Of a DNA stretch of 46,419 nt, positions 42,315 through 46,419 are shown one piece after another. Numbering within the stretch: the first letter of the stretch is position 1; each line of letters begins with the position of its first letter. Origin of the DNA: Nitrospira sp. CR1.2 (GTDB lineage: Bacteria; Nitrospirota; Nitrospiria; Nitrospirales; Nitrospiraceae); NCBI GenBank assembly GCA_014055495.1, contig WIAG01000027.1:1-46419 (forward strand), in the 5' to 3' direction. A program made the position numbers and the translations under genes. Below the pieces are notes generated by a model. The model was not told where the DNA came from and made no database searches. It was given only the letters and a program-made list of their open reading frames with translations.

Positions 42315-42758
42315 TTAGTACCGCAACATGGCCCGATGGCTCGAACGACGGGCACCGAAGAACGCCTTGGAGAATTCTTCGACGACGGTCGGCTCATAGC
42401 CTTTGCAACTGAAAATATCGAGATAGGCGCTGTTGGTGTCATTGGCGAAGTGCCCGCTGATCAAGGATGTCTCGATCAACTGCACCATGCTGTAGCCCGC
42501 CACGCGCCCTTCACCGAAATTGATGATCTGGCACGCACCATATCGTTTCATTTCGATCAATTCGCAGAGCTGCACCACGTAAGCTTCGATCTGCTTGGCG
42601 TCGCGAATGCGGTCGGGGATACAATCGTGGAGGTCGACGGAGGTGCAAATACCCCAGGCCTTGCCGGGTCCGACGGAGTCCGGGTGGACCGCGGAGTCAG
42701 CAATCCTGGCTGAAGATGATGAGATGTCGTCGGATGTGGCACCTTCGGCGTTGTGCAT
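42315..42758 (-). CDS. SpeD-like pyruvoyl-dependent decarboxylase (AdoMet decarboxylase family)
   Basis: The product is 147 residues from ATG 42758 (in-frame upstream codons exist). The C-terminal ~115 residues align by spacing to bacterial S-adenosylmethionine decarboxylase. Ser90 (GYS) corresponds to the processing Ser55 of the T. maritima enzyme, Ser98 to the pyruvoyl Ser63, His103 to His68, and Cys118 (IFSC) to Cys83. The residue before the pyruvoyl Ser is Thr97 instead of Glu (motif LIETSLISGHF). The start of the domain is WGICTSVDLHDC. Self-cleavage and a pyruvoyl group are therefore plausible. The substrate could be AdoMet or another amino acid (SpeD paralogs acting on arginine or ornithine are known). 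There is no speE next to it. Confidence 0.75.
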   Translation of the reverse strand: MHNAEGATSDDISSSSARIADSAVHPDSVGPGKAWGICTSVDLHDCIPDRIRDAKQIEAYVVQLCELIEMKRYGACQIINFGEGRVAGYSMVQLIETSLISGHFANDTNSAYLDIFSCKGYEPTVVEEFSKAFFGARRSSHRAMLRY

Positions 42759-42914
42759 ATGCGATACGACCTTTCTGTTGGGGGTGGTGGGAGCGGTGAA
42801 GCATCTGTTTTGCACTATACTGAACGTGTGAAACACTGTAAATCTTTATCGCGGAAATTTCTCCCGCACAGCGCACGTTGACAAACTCTCAGACCCTTAG
42901 CGAGAATGCGTCCC

Positions 42915-43094
42915 ATGACTGATCCATCCACATCGCCATCCAACGCGTCAGCCTCGACCGCCGCCTTGCCCGAACGGCTCTGCACCTGGTGCAAAGTCGC
43001 AATGACCACCAGGTTGGTGGCCGGCGGACAATTCATTCACTACACCTGTCCCAAATGTGTGTTCCAGCACACCACCAAGCGCGCCCCTAAGTAA
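42915..43094 (+). CDS. Small zinc-ribbon-like protein
   Basis: The product is 59 residues from ATG 42915 (another in-frame ATG is at 42906). The Ser/Thr-rich start is followed by two Cys pairs, RLCTWCKVAMTT and YTCPKCVFQHTT, spaced as in a small zinc ribbon. It may be a protein-binding or redox-sensing module, but no family is recognised. It is a plus-strand single gene between minus-strand neighbours, just upstream of a family A repeat. Confidence 0.6.
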   Translation: MTDPSTSPSNASASTAALPERLCTWCKVAMTTRLVAGGQFIHYTCPKCVFQHTTKRAPK

Positions 43095-43111
43095 GCCTGC
43101 GTCAGCTGTGA

Positions 43112-43327
43112 TTCGGCGGGGATAGGAGCCTCTCGGTGCGTCGCAGGGAGGCCAGCGAACGAGAACGATGCTGGCAGCCGCTTTCATCACTCCGACACGC
43201 AGGCCGATCAAAGAGGTCGTCCAGCAAGGCCGCAGGAAGCCTGACGACTGAGGCGTACCCTCTGGGTACGTCGCAGGGAGGCACGCGCCCGAGAACGATG
43301 CTGGCGGCCTCTTTCATCGGCCTGCTA
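43112..43327. repeat. Two degenerate, tandem family A repeat units
   Basis: Two units share a core with CGTCGCAGGGAGGC followed by GAGAACGATGCTGGC (once near 43139-43182, again near 43269-43302). The second also has GTCCAGCAAGGCCGCAG (43219-43235), exactly as in the element at 29168-29376. The right edge CCTGCTA includes the stop codon of the downstream minus-strand flavoprotein gene. No coding frame is convincing across it. Confidence 0.65.
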
Positions 43328-44035
43328 TTCGTCGTAATATTTTTCGCGATAGATCGGGCACAACCCCTTGGCATGGAGCGTCGCCGTCACGTCCTTGATC
43401 ATTCCGCTCCCCCCGCAAAGATAGACAGCAAGATCGCTCACGGAAGCGATCCGCCCCTCCACCAACGTTGTGACTCGACCATGGACACCCCGCCACCCCG
43501 GCTCCGGCCTGGACAGGGTGGTCACGGCCGTAAACCGGGGATGGGCCGCAGACAACGCGTCCAGATCATCCTGCCAATAGAGATCCCGCTGGCTGCGTAG
43601 CCCCCAGAACAGCGTGACCGGCCGGGCCGGCGCCCGCTGCAACTGCGCCAGGATCATACTCCGGATCGGCGCGATGCCAGTGCCCGTCGCCACGAACAGC
43701 AGATCCTTCGTCTCGTCGTCCCGGAGGTAAAACGCGCCGGCCGGGCCCTTGAATGACGTCTGGTCCCCCTCACGCAGGCTAAACAGATAACTCGACCCGG
43801 GCCCGCCCTGGACCAGATTGAGAACCAAAAGAATTCGGTCTCGCTGTTCCGGCGACGACGCAATGGAATAGGGCCTGGTCACCAGGCGAGGTTGCCCTTC
43901 CTTGGGAACCTCGAACGAGACGAATTGCCCGGCCTTAAAGGTGATGCTGGCCGGTTCCAGCACACGCAGCTCAAGGGCCCGCACGTCATGCGTCAGATCC
44001 TGAATCCGGCTCACTTCAGCGGTGAACGTGTTCAC
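43325..44035 (-). CDS. Ferredoxin-NADP+ reductase-family FAD/NAD(P)H oxidoreductase
   Basis: GTG 44035 (MNTFTAEVSRIQDL) is preferred; a longer frame starts at TTG 44071. The product is 236 residues. The FAD-binding motif is RPYSIAS (residues 54-60), the pyrophosphate loop is GGPGSSYL, the NAD(P)H-binding motif is VATGTGIAPIRSM (116-), and the late motif is CGGSGMI. There is no fused ferredoxin or globin domain, so the partner must be separate. It lies just downstream of the site-2 protease in the same direction. The electron acceptor is unknown. Confidence 0.88.
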   Translation of the reverse strand: MNTFTAEVSRIQDLTHDVRALELRVLEPASITFKAGQFVSFEVPKEGQPRLVTRPYSIASSPEQRDRILLVLNLVQGGPGSSYLFSLREGDQTSFKGPAGAFYLRDDETKDLLFVATGTGIAPIRSMILAQLQRAPARPVTLFWGLRSQRDLYWQDDLDALSAAHPRFTAVTTLSRPEPGWRGVHGRVTTLVEGRIASVSDLAVYLCGGSGMIKDVTATLHAKGLCPIYREKYYDE

Positions 44036-44077
44036 GGCTTCCAACCTGAGGTGAAGTGACGGGAGTGGCAAATCCGG

Positions 44078-44791
44078 CTAACCTCGCCCGGAAGGGAGCA
44101 GCAGATGCGTTTCATAACTCATGATACCAAGAAATGCCGCCAACCCGAGGTAGTAGAGGCCGTAGCTGAGCTTGGTGGACAGCGGCACCTCGTAGTACCG
44201 CTCAGGCAGGCCATGGGGGCCCCCACGGAACGTGGACATGACATGCGGGATCGCCATGATCGCAATCAACAACAGCATGGGGCTCTGGCTCATGACGAAC
44301 AGGCCGATCAAGATCGGCACACCCAGCCACCAGACCTTCGGCGAAATGATGGCGGTGATGCGCCCGCCGTCCAGCGGCGAAAGCGGAATGAGGTTGAAGA
44401 GGTTGATCATGAACCCGGCGTAGGCCAGGGCCAACAGCAATTGGCTCCGGGTATATTCCGCGGCGTAGTAACAGGCCATGGCCGCCACGGTCCCCGCGAC
44501 CGGCCCGGCAATGCCCACATAGGCCTCGGTTTCCACACCCATCGGCTGCTCTTTGAGTTGAATCCAGGCGCCGACGAAGGGGATGAAGGTCGGAGCACCG
44601 ACGTTGAGATTGCGCTGTTTGGCGGCAGCGTAATGCCCCAACTCGTGAAACAGAATCAGCAGCACAAATCCAACCGCGTACCACCAACCGAAGATAAAAC
44701 TATACGCCACCATCGACAGCAGCATCGTCCCGCCAGTGAGGGCGATTTTGCCAAATTTGAGGCCGCTGAGAAGCAACAGAAGAATTTTCAC
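44078..44791 (-). CDS. Site-2-protease-type membrane zinc metallopeptidase
   Basis: The product is 237 residues with about five or six membrane helices. The zinc motif is LFHELGHYAAA (His49, Glu50, His53), and the second zinc ligand is in NLIPLSPLDGGRI (Asp141). These are the standard active-site features of S2P/RseP-type proteases without a PDZ domain. It would cleave membrane-embedded helices, for example of regulators or signal remnants. It starts at GTG overlapping the DUF2167 stop (GTGA). The pairing with DUF2167 suggests a shared membrane process. The substrate is unknown. Confidence 0.9.
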   Translation of the reverse strand: MKILLLLLSGLKFGKIALTGGTMLLSMVAYSFIFGWWYAVGFVLLILFHELGHYAAAKQRNLNVGAPTFIPFVGAWIQLKEQPMGVETEAYVGIAGPVAGTVAAMACYYAAEYTRSQLLLALAYAGFMINLFNLIPLSPLDGGRITAIISPKVWWLGVPILIGLFVMSQSPMLLLIAIMAIPHVMSTFRGGPHGLPERYYEVPLSTKLSYGLYYLGLAAFLGIMSYETHLLLPSGRG

Positions 44792-45684
44792 GAGGACGGG
44801 CCTCCGTCCCCGCCCGCCTGCTCCGGCTTGGGTTTCTTATTGAAGTACTTGGCCGCAAGCCCACCAAGCGCAATCACCAGCAGCATCAACAACTTCTTTC
44901 CCGCCATCACCAAGGGAATAATGAAGGCCCAGAGCTTTGCCAACAGGCCGGACTTAACGGCTGCGCCCGCGATGAGCGCCGTCAGGCCGACCGCCGCCAC
45001 CTTGTCGGTCGTACTGTTAAAGTCGGTATACCGCTTGCCTTCGACGAACTCCACATTGGCCAGCAGGAGGCCGACATGCGGTTTCAGCACCGCCAGCTGT
45101 TCCAGGGACCCCACCATGTTCATGCTCAGGTAGCCCTGCCGCCCTAAGGCCAGCGTGTTGTAATTCACCCCCACCGATTCACGTTCCTGCGCGGAGATCG
45201 CCCAGACCACTTTGTTTGCCGCCTTATCGTAATGAGGCTTCTCCTCCCAGCCGCGAATGACCAGCGGGGGAAAACCCTGGGCCTGTCGCCGCCGATTATC
45301 CTCGTCTGTTCCTTCCTTGATCGCCGCCATCAGCGCATCCGCGTCCCAGTTGGCCGCCTCGTCGTCTTTAACATACCCCGCATCGATGTACCGCACCACC
45401 ATGAACCACTCTTCTCCCTCGCCGGTCGCCGTAATCAGCCCCAGCTCCGAGCCGGACGGAAAGTTCCCCATTTGTTTCAGCAGTTGCTGCGTCTCTTGGG
45501 CCCCAAGAAATTGATAGCCCTTCGGCACGTTCAGCAGGGCTTGATCGCCCAACTTCGCATCGGTCGGCCCCATGACCCAGGGAAGCGCCGCCGGTTTTCC
45601 CTCATCCGCCAGCAACGGTGAGACAGGGGAACCGGTCACCAAGCCCAACAACACCAGCAGCAGCCCGATGTGGCGACGAATCAT
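44788..45684 (-). CDS. DUF2167-type membrane protein
   Basis: The product is 298 residues from ATG 45684, preceded by GGGAGG. It has a signal-like start (IGLLLVLLGLVTGSPV) and a soluble region with LPWVMGPTDAKLGDQALLNVP, the DUF2167 opening. Further family features are WFMVVRYIDAGYVKDDEAANW, YNTLALGRQGYLSMNMVGS and FNSTTDKVAAVGLTALIAG. One or two C-terminal membrane segments precede a Lys/Pro tail. The family has no known biochemical function. Its stop overlaps the start of the site-2 protease. Confidence 0.85.
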   Translation of the reverse strand: MIRRHIGLLLVLLGLVTGSPVSPLLADEGKPAALPWVMGPTDAKLGDQALLNVPKGYQFLGAQETQQLLKQMGNFPSGSELGLITATGEGEEWFMVVRYIDAGYVKDDEAANWDADALMAAIKEGTDEDNRRRQAQGFPPLVIRGWEEKPHYDKAANKVVWAISAQERESVGVNYNTLALGRQGYLSMNMVGSLEQLAVLKPHVGLLLANVEFVEGKRYTDFNSTTDKVAAVGLTALIAGAAVKSGLLAKLWAFIIPLVMAGKKLLMLLVIALGGLAAKYFNKKPKPEQAGGDGGPSS

Positions 45685-45727
45685 TCCAAGACCTCCCTGG
45701 GCAGCACATGCGTACGACAGGCGGATG

Positions 45728-46087
45728 TTACAACTTACCATCTACCAGCGACCGGAGTTCTTCCATCCGGCGACGGTTCACGCCGAGATCGCCATATCCG
45801 ACACGCGAAGCCGAGCGGAAATGGATAGTCTTGCTCTCCTCGTCGAACAGGAACTCGACGTCGTCGACAAAGCGCAGCAAGAGGCTGGTGAATTCGACAT
45901 GGAGGTAGGCGTCGTCTTCCTCCACCAACGTCGTGCGTGGCAGAGCGGCGATGACGGCCTTGAGCGCCTCCTTCGCTTCCGCGCGGCTTTTTCGATAGCG
46001 GAACGGCGCAATCGCGTGGCGCTCGTCCCCCGCCGTTGTCGAGACACAGTTAGGTTTATTGGGGCAGGGCGGCAAGCGTCTATTCAC
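45728..46087 (-). CDS. DUF1499-domain protein
   Basis: The start is GTG 46087, with GAAGG upstream; the frame extends further but without support. The product is 119 residues. The opening LPPCPNKPNCVSTTAGDERHAI is the signature of DUF1499, followed by ALKAVIAALPRTTLVEEDDAY, FVDDVEFLFDE and FRSASRVGYGDLGVNRRR. It is soluble and has no signal. The family is uncharacterised, though often found near membrane-stress or cofactor genes. It lies upstream of DUF2167 in the same direction. Confidence 0.85.
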   Translation of the reverse strand: MNRRLPPCPNKPNCVSTTAGDERHAIAPFRYRKSRAEAKEALKAVIAALPRTTLVEEDDAYLHVEFTSLLLRFVDDVEFLFDEESKTIHFRSASRVGYGDLGVNRRRMEELRSLVDGKL

Positions 46088-46264
46088 GGACCTTCTCCCA
46101 TTCCTTGGCCGAAACAGCCATGTGTAGGTCAGCGAGTGTACAGATCCGGTTTGCCACAGCACTCCATTCTGCGACGAAGAGTGCGCACCATCAAGCCAAG
46201 CCCACCGACTTCCAACGCCTTCGCGGGTCGAGTCATTCGAGAGTTTTTGAATGCTTCATCGGGA

Positions 46265-46419
46265 CTAATACACCACGGTCGTGAGGGACAGCGGCCCGAC
46301 CGCCGTTTTGTCCAACACCTTGACCGCCATCCGGCCGATCACACGACCGTCTTCCACTTCCACATCGACCCGCCAATCCCCCGGATCGAGCCCCTCCTTG
46401 AAGGTGTAGGCGCGATACC
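46265..46419 (-). CDS. C-terminal end of a DUF2914-like protein (partial, continues past right edge)
   Basis: The minus-strand frame enters from the right edge and ends at TAG 46265-46267. It reads YRAYTFKEGLDPGDWRVDVE, then DGRVIGRMAVKVLDK and SLTTVVY. The PG-x-W-R-V-x-V and GRVIGR patterns match the C-terminal part of DUF2914-like beta-sandwich proteins. Only ~50 residues are visible. Confidence 0.65.
   Translation of the reverse strand, partial: YRAYTFKEGLDPGDWRVDVEVEDGRVIGRMAVKVLDKTAVGPLSLTTVVY

Noticed and set aside
43136-43600. Plus-strand ORF of 154 residues
   Set aside because: It starts in repeat DNA and then runs antisense to the flavoprotein gene.
1-46419. CRISPR arrays, tRNA or rRNA genes
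   Set aside because: No regularly spaced direct repeats, cloverleaf-like sequence or conserved rRNA motif was seen on either strand.

Overview
The window reads as a chromosomal segment of a Gram-negative bacterium. The best guess from gene content and codon style is a Nitrospira-like member of Nitrospirota. The evidence is many overlapping glycosyltransferase and Gfo/Idh genes, a DUF2167 + site-2 protease pair, an HAE1-type RND pump, and short GC-rich repeats abutting stop codons. This is inference; no rRNA or other taxonomic marker is present.

Layout. (1) Bases 1-29,000: a surface-polysaccharide (EPS/O-antigen-like) island, almost all on the minus strand. Read in the direction of transcription (right to left) it contains a broken GT2; an FAD oxidoreductase with a membrane tail; a small membrane protein homologous to that tail; a Gfo/Idh oxidoreductase; and a methyltransferase. 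A decayed IS5-family element, a ferric-reductase-like membrane protein, a GT4 and a Wzx-type flippase follow. Next is a tightly coupled block of GH30-like hydrolase, two Gfo/Idh oxidoreductases, four tandem paralogous GT2 proteins, two GT4 proteins and an SGNH protein. The last block is a NodB-type deacetylase, a Zn-ribbon methyltransferase, a GT2, a small membrane protein and a GT-C-like membrane protein. The island is scarred at both ends: an IS30 fragment and a 5'-truncated flippase gene at the left, and an IS630 nested in a decayed IS4 element at the right. The truncated flippase is a direct repeat of the intact flippase at 29.4-30.4 kb. No Wzy polymerase or initiating sugar-1-phosphate transferase is seen.

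(2) Bases 29,390-34,962 (minus strand): a six-gene operon behind a good sigma70-like promoter. It encodes split phosphonopyruvate decarboxylase subunits, an aminoethylphosphonate-type transaminase, a PntC-like cytidylyltransferase, a CDP-alcohol phosphatidyltransferase fused to a nucleotidyltransferase-like domain, and a lipid-flippase-like membrane protein. Together these look like synthesis of CMP-aminoethylphosphonate, its transfer to a lipid or polyol, and export. PEP mutase, the committing enzyme for C-P bond formation, is absent from the window.

(3) Bases 35,105-36,181 (plus): two tandem paralogous secreted proteins. (4) Bases 36,511-41,642 (plus): a TetR repressor with a palindromic operator, an RND adaptor and an RND pump. 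(5) Bases 41,919-46,419: SCP2-like protein, SpeD-like pyruvoyl decarboxylase, a small zinc-ribbon protein, a ferredoxin-reductase-family flavoprotein, a site-2 protease, DUF2167, DUF1499 and a DUF2914-like fragment. Two families of short inverted-repeat elements lie between these genes, several of them starting in or at a stop codon.

The most interesting items are the phosphonate-headgroup operon without PEP mutase, the duplicated membrane module attached to the FAD oxidoreductase, the four GT2 paralogs with complementary loss of acidic motifs, and the direct-repeat bracketing of the polysaccharide island.
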